Assembly: GCF_000376445.1 (NCBI RefSeq)
Contig: NZ_AQXI01000003.1
Span: 257,450-321,449, forward strand
DNA length: 64,000 bases
Direction: 5' to 3'
From: Haladaptatus paucihalophilus DX253
GTDB lineage: Archaea > Halobacteriota > Halobacteria > Halobacteriales > Haladaptataceae
Within the stretch, counting starts at the first letter, position 1; every line of letters begins with the position of its first letter. The notes beneath the pieces were generated by a model that saw nothing but the letters and a program-made list of their open reading frames with translations, ran no database searches and was not told where the DNA came from. The position numbers and the translations under genes were made by a program. Shown in pieces: positions 49,816-58,253 of this stretch.

Positions 49816-50132
49816 TTAGGAATTGTCGGATACTCGGAACCTCGAAACCCGTCGGATAATCGGAACCCGTTTTCTTGCTGTCGGGACGGGACAATCCGAC
49901 CGGCAGTTGCGCGCGCCTGCTGCAAACAACCAGTTACAATCCCGCTCACAACCTCTGTCACAATCTCGCTCCCAGTACCGCCTTCACTTCCCGTACCGCC
50001 CTCACTCCAATGGATGGTGACCTCACTCGAATTGAGAATCCATTCTGCTTCCGTTAGTTTCTCGCTTTTTTAATACCATCGACAACATTCAACAATAAAT
50101 ATATAGTGGTGAAGGAAAATGATTGGAATGAA
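49816..50132. other. intergenic, short direct repeats
   Basis: About 320 nt. The first 70 nt carry repeats of GTCGGATA and TCGGAACC, and the middle has repeated CACAA..CTCGCTCCC-like stretches. Near the end is an AT-rich block (AATAAATATATAG) placed about 30 nt before the next start, so it is a probable promoter. No RNA or protein gene recognised. Confidence 0.5.
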
Positions 50133-50939
50133 ATGAGCACTGAACTCCCACGTACCATCGACCGCTTCCGACAGCCGGAGTACACGGGTGAAAATCGCTG
50201 TACACCCTGTACGATAGTCAACGTCGCTATCGCCGTCGTCGTCAGTACGATACTGACGTTTCCAGCGATGCCGCTCGGGATCGCGTTCTTCGCGTTCAGC
50301 ATGGCCGCGATTTATCTCCGCGGGTACCTCGTTCCCGGAACACCGTGGTTTACGAAAACCTACTTCCCCGACTGGTTGCTTCGAAAGTTCGACAAGCACG
50401 AAATGCCGACCGCGACACCGGAACCGACGGACCGCGAGCCGGAGGACGTCCTCTCCGAGGCGAACGTCGTCGAACCCTGTGCCGAAATCGACGACCTCTG
50501 CCTCGACGAGAAGTTCCGCTCGGCGTGGCACGAGAACATGGAGCGCGTCATGGCGGACGGTGCAGAAAAGCGGGACTTGAGTCGAATTCTTGGCGCGGAC
50601 GAATCGGAGTTGGAGTTCGAAGAGCACGACTCCGCCTTCATCGCCCGAATCGAGGGCCGCCGACTCGGCCAATGGGAATCTCGACCCGCGCTGATCGCCG
50701 ACCTCGCGGCCGCCCGCGAGCTGAGCGACCGATACGATCACTGGGATGACCTCTCCGTCGACAACCAAAGCCGCATCCTTAGCGGCCTTCGTATCTTCCT
50801 CGATACCTGCCCGGAATGTGGTGATAATATCACGGCGGAGCAGGAAACCGTCGAGTCCTGCTGCCGGTCGATGGAAGTCGTCGCCGCCACCTGTGAAGGG
50901 TGTGACGCACGTATCCTCGAAGTCGAACAAACCGAATAA
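50133..50939 (+). CDS. membrane protein with C-terminal zinc-ribbon-like cysteines
   Basis: About 268 residues. After a 30-residue lead come two hydrophobic helices (VNVAIAVVVSTILTFPAMPLG and IAFFAFSMAAIYLRGYLV), then an acidic soluble domain, then cysteine pairs CPECGDN and CEGCDARI near the C-terminus with CC between, likely a zinc ribbon. Starts at the ATG at 50133. It is transcribed toward the origin region. Function unknown; the zinc ribbon might contact nucleic acid or protein. Confidence 0.75.
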   Translation: MSTELPRTIDRFRQPEYTGENRCTPCTIVNVAIAVVVSTILTFPAMPLGIAFFAFSMAAIYLRGYLVPGTPWFTKTYFPDWLLRKFDKHEMPTATPEPTDREPEDVLSEANVVEPCAEIDDLCLDEKFRSAWHENMERVMADGAEKRDLSRILGADESELEFEEHDSAFIARIEGRRLGQWESRPALIADLAAARELSDRYDHWDDLSVDNQSRILSGLRIFLDTCPECGDNITAEQETVESCCRSMEVVAATCEGCDARILEVEQTE

Positions 50940-51082
50940 GAACCCCGTTATTCGGCCTGTTTCTACCGAACGACGTAACAATCGACCTTCTTCCAGTTCC
51001 GCTTCAAAGCACAGTGTCAACGGGTGTGTCGGTGGAAAGGCGGGTCGATTCGATGGAGATGAGGATTCGATGGAGATGGGAA

Positions 51083-51192
51083 TTTGATTGGGATTTGATG
51101 GGGATTTGATTGGAGTTTGATGGAGATTTGATGGGGATTTGATGGAGATTTGATGGGGATTTGATGGGGATTTGATTGGAGTTTGATGGGGA
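51083..51192. repeat. ten tandem 11-bp repeats
   Basis: Consensus TTTGATGGGGA, with variants TTTGATTGGGA, TTTGATTGGAG and TTTGATGGAGA. Ten units run head to tail. Two related TTCGATGGAGA units precede them (51049 and 51066). The period is close to one helical turn, so the same face would be presented to a bound protein. Confidence 0.95.
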
Positions 51193-51660
51193 CCGAATTG
51201 GAATGAGAATCGAATAAATGGGAGAACGAGCCGAAGTCGTGGTTCTCAGAGCCACACCACTGTTTCCGTTGTTTCCACGCCCGACAGACCGAATTCGGAG
51301 ATCATAACTACATTGATTTACTAGGAGAAAAAACGTCGCAGAACGAATGAGAACCCAACTGATGGGAGAAACCCACAGATACCGAGAACTCGTTGACTCC
51401 TCTATTTCCGCTGTTCACTCTCCCGAGCAGCGATGGAATTGTTTCGAGGAGGTTATAAGCGACCCCGTGATTTCCGCTGTTTCCGTCGCTTCGTCGAATT
51501 ACTCGACGACCCCATGATTTCCGCTGTTTTCAACGGGACCACCGTGTGTTCTGTCGGTGCTGTGGCTGCCGTATCGTCACTGTTTCCTCGCCGTTGTGGG
51601 AGCGATTTCTCGCCGTCGGTGAACCAGTCGGTACTGTCGGACAAGTCGTTCTGTTGGACT

Positions 51661-51739
51661 GGTCGTTACGGCGAATCGGTCGTTATGGTGGACTGGTCGT
51701 TACGGCGAATCGGTCGTTATGGTGGATTGTCGTTACTGG
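51661..51739. repeat. 34-bp tandem duplication
   Basis: A 34-bp unit beginning GGTCGTTACGGCGAATCGG is present at 51661-51694 and 51695-51728, with a partial third copy after it. It lies within the origin region between ORB-like repeats. Confidence 0.9.
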
Positions 51740-52120
51740 TATATCCTCGCTACAGTCGTAGTCTCTTCGTGACCCGTATTGTGGAACTCGTGTTGCTATC
51801 GTTCGCGGTAGGCGAGTAGTGGGTGAGTAGTAGATAAGAAGTAGGTGAGTAGTGAGCCGTGCTATGATAGCAGAATGGTGAACATCACAATCCGTGCTGT
51901 ATCTCATCTCGACTGTACCGTTCAGCCTGAGATATCCATCGTCCCCTTGCTGCTGCCGACCCGAATCGAAGTACACGGTCATGCCCGAGATCGAAGTACA
52001 CGGTCCTACACACCCCACGATTTCCGCTGTTGGACGAATGAAACGTGCGGTGCCACCAAACGGAATGAGAATATGGGTAGGGGGACACCCACCCCATGAT
52101 TTCCGCTGTTTTGGTGGGAA

Positions 52121-52172
52121 AGGGTGGGTGGGGGGGAGGGGGTGGGATAGGGTGGGGTGGGAGAGAGGAGGG
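52121..52172. other. G-rich run in origin region
   Basis: Many GGG and GGGG runs within 50 nt on the plus strand immediately after the ORB-like copy at 52099. The runs are enough for a G-quadruplex in principle. G-strings are a known companion of archaeal origin boxes. Confidence 0.7.
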
Positions 52173-52439
52173 AAGAGAAGTTCAGTCCTATCAACACGTG
52201 AACATCTGTGACGAACAGCGGAAACAGAGGAGTTTCTGCCGTACAGAGAACGGGCAAAAAAGACGGGAAAGTCGGGGTAAAAGCGTCCCTCGTTGCTGAT
52301 AAGGCAGTTCAGCTGGGATATGAGTCGAGAAGAACGAGAATAACCCACTAGTTAGACCCATAGATTATCTTTGAATAAGCTTCTAAAAACGGGGTGAGAA
52401 CCAACCCGGAAACGTCTTGGAAAAACCTCGGAAAACGAC

Positions 52440-52580
52440 TGGAAAAGTCACAAAAGAGGTAATGTTAAATATAATATATTTATAGGCTATGCTTACTTGA
52501 ACTACAGTCTAGTTTGATAGAATTATTAAGTTATTCTTTTCTGCTACTACGGGTACTATTATACGATATGGATAATAAAA
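52440..52580. other. AT-rich tract, candidate DNA-unwinding element
   Basis: About 140 nt strongly AT-rich in a GC-rich genome (for example ATGTTAAATATAATATATTT at 52462-52481 and AATTATTAAGTTATTC). It lies between ORB-like repeats on both sides, as unwinding elements do in archaeal origins. Function inferred from position and composition. Confidence 0.55.
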
Positions 52581-52839
52581 GTACCGCCTTCTAGAGACCG
52601 CCTTCCTCCACCCCCACCATCCCTTCTCCCAAAGACTCCGGAAACCATGGGGTGGGTGTCCGTTTATAAAGGACTCGTGTCTTTTCAACATCTCGCCATC
52701 AGATAAACACGCGAATTCTACGGCCAAATGACCTCTTCCTCGATTCTACTCGGATAAATCCACTTCGTCATTTTCTCCAACCCCACCGTTTCCGCTGTCT
52801 ATCTCACCTCTTCTCCGACGTGTTCACATTCCGTGATTC

Positions 52840-52985
52840 TCCGTGACTCCCTGTTTCTCGTCCGTGATCTCCTTCTTCTGAGTTTCCCTTTCCGAGTTTC
52901 CCTTTTCGGATTTCTCTTCTCGTTCCTCCTTTCCGTTCTCCCTTTTCGCTCCCCCTTTCCGGTTTTTCGTCTCCAAGTTTCCAAA
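52840..52985. other. pyrimidine-rich stretch
   Basis: Repeated CCCTTTCCG / CCCTTTTCG blocks make one strand nearly all pyrimidine. No gene; the reverse-strand frames are Lys/Arg/Glu repeats without family features. It may be a spacer or a strand-asymmetric part of the origin. Confidence 0.5.
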
Positions 52986-53090
52986 TCCCGGAATTACCGA
53001 AACCCCCGCGGACAACGGAAACGATGCACCGTGACAAATCCTGAAAGGGCTTAAATCATTCGGAACAAAAGAAACAAAGGACGGCCCAGT

Positions 53091-53098
53091 TTTATATA
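53091..53098 (+). promoter_or_regulatory. TATA box of orc1/cdc6
   Basis: TTTATATA, centred about 27 nt before the ATG at 53122. The spacing fits a leaderless haloarchaeal transcript. Confidence 0.65.
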
Positions 53099-53121
53099 CT
53101 CGACCGTGAATACGTTGTGTA

Positions 53122-54363
53122 ATGACCTCGTTTAGTTTCGACCGGGATAACTCCCTTTATAAAAATCGGGACGCCCTTTTGGAGGAGTACACGCCGAATA
53201 ATCTGGTCGGTCGGGACGACGAACTCGAAGAGTATCACGCCGCACTGCAACCGATAATCAACGGGGAAGCGCCGTCGAACATCTTTCTGTACGGGAAAAG
53301 TGGGGTCGGAAAAACCGCCGCGACGCGATTTCTTCTGAACCAACTGCAGGAAGACGCCGCTCGGTACGACGATATCACCCTTTCCGTCGTCGAGATCAAC
53401 TGCGACGGTCTCAATTCGAGCTACCAGGTCGCGGTTCGGCTCGTCAACACGCTCCGCGATCCGGCTGATCAGATCAGCAACACTGGCTATCCGCAAGCAC
53501 AGGTCTACAGCTTCCTCTGGGACGAACTTGACGAACTCAACGGCACTATCATCATCGTTCTGGACGAGGTAGACCACATCAACGACAATTCCATTCTCTA
53601 TCAAATCCCTCGCGCGCGGAGCAATGGATACCTCGAACACGCCAAAATCGGCCTTATCGGCATCAGCAACGACCTCTCGTTCCGCGATTCGCTCTCGGCG
53701 AAAGTTCGCTCCTCGCTCTGTGAAAAGGAAGTCTCGTTCCCGCCGTACGACGCGACGGAACTCCAGAAGGTGCTTTCCCAGCGTGAACAGGTCGCGTTTC
53801 ACGAGAACGCCCTCGCGGAAGACGTGATTCCGCTCTGTGCGGCGTACGGTGCACAGGACGCCGGTGACGCACGACAGGCGCTGGACTTGCTCCTGGAAGC
53901 GGGGGACCTCGCGCGAAAGGACGCGGCGGAACAGGTCGTCGACCATCACGTTCAAGAGGCACGCCGGAAACTCGAACGCGACCGGATCATGGAGGGCGTC
54001 GCGGATCTCACCCAACACGCGCGTCTCATCCTCTACGCCCTCACGTCCCTCGAAGCGGAGGATAACTCCCCTGCCCGTTCGCGAGACATCCGCCCTCGGT
54101 ACGAGCAGCTGTGTAATCACATCGGCACCGAAGCGCTCACGAGCAGGCGAATGCGCGACCACCTCGCCGACCTTGCGATGCTCGGCGTCATCTCGTCAAC
54201 CGAGAAAAACGAGGGAATGTCCGGCGGGAAGTACCGCGAACATGCGCTCAAACAGGACCTCCATCTCGTCGTGAGCGCCCTCGAAGAGACCATCGAACTC
54301 GCTGGCGTCCACGAAAGTATCCGCCCGTACTATCAGTCACTGCTCGACGAGCGCGAGGACTGA
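53122..54363 (+). CDS. orc1: Orc1/Cdc6 replication initiator ATPase
   Basis: 413 residues, normal length. AAA+ domain: LVGRDDELEEYHAAL, Walker A YGKSGVGKTAATRF (about 55-65), Walker B IIIVLDEVDHIN (about 140), sensor 1 IGLIGISNDLSF, sensor 2 region GDARQALDLL. The C-terminal winged helix spans about 300-410 (RLILYALTSLE, RMRDHLADLAMLGVIS). It binds origin boxes and loads the MCM helicase. Flanking ORB-like repeats on both sides suggest that it serves its own adjacent origin. Confidence 0.95.
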   Translation: MTSFSFDRDNSLYKNRDALLEEYTPNNLVGRDDELEEYHAALQPIINGEAPSNIFLYGKSGVGKTAATRFLLNQLQEDAARYDDITLSVVEINCDGLNSSYQVAVRLVNTLRDPADQISNTGYPQAQVYSFLWDELDELNGTIIIVLDEVDHINDNSILYQIPRARSNGYLEHAKIGLIGISNDLSFRDSLSAKVRSSLCEKEVSFPPYDATELQKVLSQREQVAFHENALAEDVIPLCAAYGAQDAGDARQALDLLLEAGDLARKDAAEQVVDHHVQEARRKLERDRIMEGVADLTQHARLILYALTSLEAEDNSPARSRDIRPRYEQLCNHIGTEALTSRRMRDHLADLAMLGVISSTEKNEGMSGGKYREHALKQDLHLVVSALEETIELAGVHESIRPYYQSLLDERED

Positions 54364-54391
54364 GAAAGAGGTGTACACGAGAGGCGAGCAT

Positions 54392-54442
54392 GGGTGAGGA
54401 GTGAGAATGAGTGAGGAGTGAGAATGAGTGAGAAGTGAGAGT
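54392..54442. repeat. three tandem 17-bp repeats after orc1
   Basis: Units of the form GAGTGAGGAGTGAGAAT at 54392-54408, 54409-54425 and 54426-54442, the first and last slightly diverged. Located about 30 nt after the orc1 stop, part of the right flank of the origin. Confidence 0.9.
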
Positions 54443-54510
54443 GAACGTCGACTGCGGAACGAGGCTGTACGAGGAACGAAGGATAACGCACGTCCTCACG
54501 CCTAACACCA

Positions 54511-54630
54511 TCGTTGCCGTTGTTATGGTAACGTCACTGTAGTCGAATTAACTCCACAATTTCCGTTGTTTTTCCGATGCCGGGTTTTGAGTCCCGTATA
54601 TAACCGCTCAACCCCTCCATTTCCGCTGTT
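54511..54630. repeat. ORB-like origin repeats, right cluster
   Basis: Copies ATTTCCGTTGTT at 54559-54570 and ATTTCCGCTGTT at 54619-54630, in the same orientation as most left-cluster copies. A weaker variant CGTTGCCGTTGTT begins near 54512. The 54619 copy is preceded by ACCCCTCC. With the left cluster they bracket the initiator gene. The whole 54364-54716 gap has no gene. Confidence 0.75.
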
Positions 54631-54716
54631 CTTCGCAGCTCATTCTCCGAATCCCGCCCTTCTCTCCTTTCTACCGTTCTTTGTTCTCCGAATCTCTTCT
54701 CCGTCGGCTCTCCGAC

Positions 54717-55790
54717 TCACTCCACGCCGACGCTGATGCCGCCGCGTCCGGGTGCTTTCGGTCGCTCACCGAGAACGACCGTCTCCGACAGCCGTTGCCC
54801 GTTTCGGACGAGTTCGACCTCTGCCTCCTCTCCCGGTCGCGCTTCGATGAGGAGGTGTCGCATCAACTCCTCGTGTGAACGTACCGCTCGTCCGTTCATA
54901 CCGACGATGACGTCTCCACCGACCGGGACGTCGCGTCCGCGCAGCGTTCGCACCGATTCGCACCCCACGAGGGCACCGCTCGCCGGACCGAGGCGCACGT
55001 CCACGACGAGAACCCCGCGCGTCTCCGCTAACTCGTTCGCCTCGGCGACGAGCGGCGACACGTCTACCGTCGAGATTTTAAGGTACGGATGGCGGTAGGT
55101 GCCGGTTTCTATCAGCGTCGGTACGACCCGCGAGACGATGGCTCCCGAGATGGCAAAGCCGATGCCGTCCCCCTGTCGAGCGCGGTTGACGCCGACGACT
55201 TCCCCGTCGAGCGTCACGAGTGGCCCGCCGCTGTTTCCGGGATTGATGGCCGCGTCGGTCTGTACCGTATCGGGAATGGCGAAGCCGTTCCCGGTGGGGA
55301 GCGAGCGATTCGTCCCGCTGACGATACCCGTCGTAATCGTTCCGTCGAGACCCATCGGGTTCCCGAGCGCGGCGACCCGCTGTCCCGGCGTCGGCGCATC
55401 CGCCGCGACGGGGAGCGGCTCGGCGTACGCCGGAAGGTCGGTGACTTCGACGACCGCGAGGTCGGTTCCACCGTCTCGTCCGACGACGCGTCCGGTTCGC
55501 CAGTCGCCCTCGCTGAATCGGAGTTCCACCTCGTCGATACCGCCGACGACGTGCCCGTTCGTCACGACATATCCGTCCGGCTCCCGCTGGGCGTCGTGGT
55601 CGTATATGAATCCCGACCCCGCGCCGCTCCTCGTCGGGCCGCTCACGTCCTGCGGCGTGACGTACACCGACACGACCGACGGAATCGTTTCGTCGTACAA
55701 TCGTTCGTATAGCGACTGTTCGTTTATGGGATGTCTATCTGCCGACTGCTCGTCCGTTTCGTATTTGTCGTCTGACTCGTGTTCGTTCAT
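54717..55790 (-). CDS. HtrA/DegP-type trypsin-like serine protease with PDZ domain
   Basis: 357 residues. Protease triad: His in VVTNGHVVGG, Asp in GGTDLAVVEV, Ser in INPGNSGGPLV. The C-terminal PDZ domain covers about 255-340 (ETRGVLVVDVRLGPASGALVGC, then GDVIVGMNGRAVRSHEEL). There is no clear signal peptide; the N-terminus is acidic and disordered, so a cytoplasmic location or a Tat-independent route cannot be decided. HtrA proteins degrade or hold damaged proteins. Confidence 0.9.
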   Translation of the reverse strand: MNEHESDDKYETDEQSADRHPINEQSLYERLYDETIPSVVSVYVTPQDVSGPTRSGAGSGFIYDHDAQREPDGYVVTNGHVVGGIDEVELRFSEGDWRTGRVVGRDGGTDLAVVEVTDLPAYAEPLPVAADAPTPGQRVAALGNPMGLDGTITTGIVSGTNRSLPTGNGFAIPDTVQTDAAINPGNSGGPLVTLDGEVVGVNRARQGDGIGFAISGAIVSRVVPTLIETGTYRHPYLKISTVDVSPLVAEANELAETRGVLVVDVRLGPASGALVGCESVRTLRGRDVPVGGDVIVGMNGRAVRSHEELMRHLLIEARPGEEAEVELVRNGQRLSETVVLGERPKAPGRGGISVGVE

Positions 55791-55949
55791 GCTTCGTTCG
55801 ACTCTCGAACGTGCGGCCGCTGTTTGCCGACTCGCTCGATGCTCGCCACCGCTTTGCGATTCGGAGGCGACGACATCCGGGCCGCGGATCGATAGCCGAA
55901 TTCACGATAGGTTAGTGCCGAACACGGTTAAGCACGTCACTTGCTATCA

Positions 55950-58112
55950 TCAATCATTGCTCGCTCCGGATACCTCCTTCGTGACCGTCACGGGAACGTG
56001 TTTGTACGTCGGAATCTTCGATTCGGGGTCGAGTTCGTCACCAGTGAGTCGATTGACGAGCGGTTCGGCGAAGTGGAACGTCAGGAACACCACGCCGGAA
56101 CGAATCGATGGCGTGACCGTCGCACTCGCTTCCACCCGACCGTGCTCGCTCTCGACGACGACCGTTTCCCCGTCCTCGATTCCTCGCTTTCTCGCGTCGT
56201 CGGGGTGTATCTGCATCGCGTCGGTGCTCCGAAGGCGCGTCAACACGTCGGATCGTCGGGTGACGACCCCGCTGTTGAAGTGCTCGATGACGCGCCCGGT
56301 CGTCAATACGAGTTCATCCTCGTCGTCCGGTTCCACGAGTTCGACCGGGACGAGCGGCACGCGTCGGTGTCCGTTGGCGAACGTCTCCCGGTGGAGGACA
56401 CCGGTTCCTTCGCTCGCTCCTTCCGGTAACGGCCAGCGTTGACTTCCCTCCCCGATTTCCGCGTACCGCATCCCGGCGTACTGCGGCGTCACCCGCCGTA
56501 ACTCCTCGAAGACGGCCGCCGCCCCGTCGTAGTCGAACGTCCCTTCCGACGCCTCGTTTTCGGTCGCTTCCTCGTTTCCCGTCGGCCGCATTAGCCTTCG
56601 GCCGAGTTCCCGGAGAACGTCTAAATCGGCGCGCGCGTTCCCCGGTGGGGAGGCGACGGGACGCATCCGCTGTACCTGTCGGTCGGTGTTGGTCACGGTT
56701 CCCTCCTTCTCCGCCCACGAACTCGCCGGGAGCACGACGTCCGCGTGTTCGACCGTCCTCGTCGGGAAGATATCCTGCACGACGAGACAGTCGAGCGAAT
56801 CGAGTTCTCGCGCCGTTCGACTCGCGTTCGGTTCGGTCGCCGCGATGTTCTCGCCGAACACGAACGCGCCGCGAATTCCGTCGCCGAACTCGTGTGTCAT
56901 CTCGACTTCCGTCAGACCGGGTTTCGACGGCGGTTCGACACCCCACACGTCTCCGATAGCGGTCCGGGCGTCCTCGTCCGTGACCGAGCGGTAGCCCGGG
57001 AGCACGTCGGGTAAACAGCCGACGTCGCTCGCGCCTTGGACGTTGTTCTTTCCGCGAAGCGGGTTGACGCCAGCACCGCGCTTTCCGATATTTCCGGTGA
57101 CCAGCGAGAGGTTGAGAAGCGCGTGGACGTTCGTCGTCCCGTAGCGATGCTGGCTCATTCCCATGCCGGTGAACGCCGCGGCGCGGTCCACGGTGGCGTA
57201 GACGCGCGCGGCCTCTCGGAGGTCGTCCTCCGCGATGCCCGCGAGTTCCGCACACGCGCTCACGTCAACGTCGGCGATGAATTCCCGAAACGCGGTGACC
57301 TCGGACACGCGTTCGCGGAGAAACCCCTCGTCCTCCAACCCTTCCTCGAAAATCACGGCGCACATCGCGTTCAACAGCGGGATATCGTAGCCGGGTTTGA
57401 CCGGCAAGTGGTGGTCCGCGATGGCGCTCGTTCGGTTGGTTCGCGGGTCGATTTGGATCACCGTCGTCCCCTCTTTCGCGGCCGGTGCGAGGTACGAACT
57501 GAAGATTATCGGGTGCTGTTCGGCGGGGTTCGAGCCACAGATGAGAAAACAGTCGGCGTCCCCGAGGTCCGAAAGCGTGTTCGTCATTGCACCGGCACCG
57601 AACCGACTCGCCATCGCCGCGACCGTCGAGGAGTGACAGAGCCGAGCGCAGTTGTCCACGTTGTTCGTGCCGAGGGTCCGAGCGATTTTTTGAAGCAGGT
57701 AGTCCTCTTCGTTCGTACACCCTGAGGAGGAGAAAAATCCCAGCGCGTCCGGTCCGTGTTCGTCCACGATGCGGGCGAATTCGGTTTCGATTCGGGAGAA
57801 CGCCTCGTCCCACGAAACGCTCACCAACTCCTCGTCGCGGCGAACCTGTGGCTCGGTCAACCGCTCGTCGTGGCCGACGACTTCGTAGGCGGCTACCCCC
57901 TTCGGACAGAGTTCACCGCGGCGGTTCACCGGCGCGTGCCACCCTCGTCCCCGTGCGGATTTCCCGGACGTGCCCGTTTTCGCTGGTCGAACGCCGCACC
58001 CGACGCCGCAGAAGGGACAGATGCTTTTCGCGTCCCGTTCGATGGTCCGCTCGCCTCCGCCACCGGTTTGCTCACTTCCGCCACCGGTTCTCTCCCTCGA
58101 GTTCTCTCCCAT
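55950..58112 (-). CDS. fdhA: formate dehydrogenase alpha subunit (molybdopterin oxidoreductase)
   Basis: 720 residues. The 4Fe-4S motif CPFCGVGCGV with the later Cys in GELCPKG is at about residues 32-70. The Mo/W ligand region DNCARLCHSSTV has Cys where selenocysteine sits in bacterial FdhF. The molybdopterin-binding regions (FLICGSNPAEQHPI, GMGMSQHRYGTTNVHALLNL) and the C-terminal dinucleotide domain (LTTGRVIEHFNSGVVTRRS) are intact. It oxidises formate, or a related substrate. The usual beta/gamma subunits and accessory genes are not adjacent. Confidence 0.88.
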   Translation of the reverse strand: MGENSRERTGGGSEQTGGGGERTIERDAKSICPFCGVGCGVRPAKTGTSGKSARGRGWHAPVNRRGELCPKGVAAYEVVGHDERLTEPQVRRDEELVSVSWDEAFSRIETEFARIVDEHGPDALGFFSSSGCTNEEDYLLQKIARTLGTNNVDNCARLCHSSTVAAMASRFGAGAMTNTLSDLGDADCFLICGSNPAEQHPIIFSSYLAPAAKEGTTVIQIDPRTNRTSAIADHHLPVKPGYDIPLLNAMCAVIFEEGLEDEGFLRERVSEVTAFREFIADVDVSACAELAGIAEDDLREAARVYATVDRAAAFTGMGMSQHRYGTTNVHALLNLSLVTGNIGKRGAGVNPLRGKNNVQGASDVGCLPDVLPGYRSVTDEDARTAIGDVWGVEPPSKPGLTEVEMTHEFGDGIRGAFVFGENIAATEPNASRTARELDSLDCLVVQDIFPTRTVEHADVVLPASSWAEKEGTVTNTDRQVQRMRPVASPPGNARADLDVLRELGRRLMRPTGNEEATENEASEGTFDYDGAAAVFEELRRVTPQYAGMRYAEIGEGSQRWPLPEGASEGTGVLHRETFANGHRRVPLVPVELVEPDDEDELVLTTGRVIEHFNSGVVTRRSDVLTRLRSTDAMQIHPDDARKRGIEDGETVVVESEHGRVEASATVTPSIRSGVVFLTFHFAEPLVNRLTGDELDPESKIPTYKHVPVTVTKEVSGASND

Positions 58113-58253
58113 GCACGTCCATGCAACCGGGCAGTGCTAATGCTTGTCGGGGAATCGAACGCCGAGCGAGTCGAGTCACGGAGTACTCACGGCCGCCCGT
58201 CGTCGTGACCTTTCGTTACCACCACCGGTCGCCATGGCCGTAACCGACGGTCA

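Larger units (their letters stand above)
51262..52798. repeat. ORB-like origin repeats, left cluster
   Basis: Core TTTCCGCTGT, usually ATTTCCGCTGTT. Plus-strand copies start at 51262 (variant TTTCCGTTGTT), 51404, 51470, 51517, 52020, 52099 and 52788; one minus-strand copy covers 52214-52225. Several are preceded 3-5 nt upstream by CCCC (as in CCCCATGATTTCC). This matches the haloarchaeal/Sulfolobus ORB layout of a C/G string beside TTTCC-N-CTG. A degenerate minus-strand copy lies near 52636-52656. Confidence 0.8.
50940..53121. other. long repeat-rich non-coding region, putative replication origin (left part)
   Basis: A 2.2-kb gene-free stretch directly upstream of orc1/cdc6. It contains an 11-bp tandem array, eight ORB-like repeats, a 34-bp duplication, a G-rich run, an AT-rich tract (candidate unwinding site) and a pyrimidine-rich stretch. 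Such a layout next to an orc1/cdc6 gene is what haloarchaeal origins look like. Replication activity itself is inferred. Confidence 0.72.

Noticed and set aside
51433-51819. 128-codon frame in the origin region
   Set aside because: Generated by the ORB-like and 34-bp repeats read as codons; no protein features.
52804-53037. Reverse-strand Lys/Arg/Glu-rich frames
   Set aside because: Translation of a pyrimidine-rich repeat; composition is an artefact.
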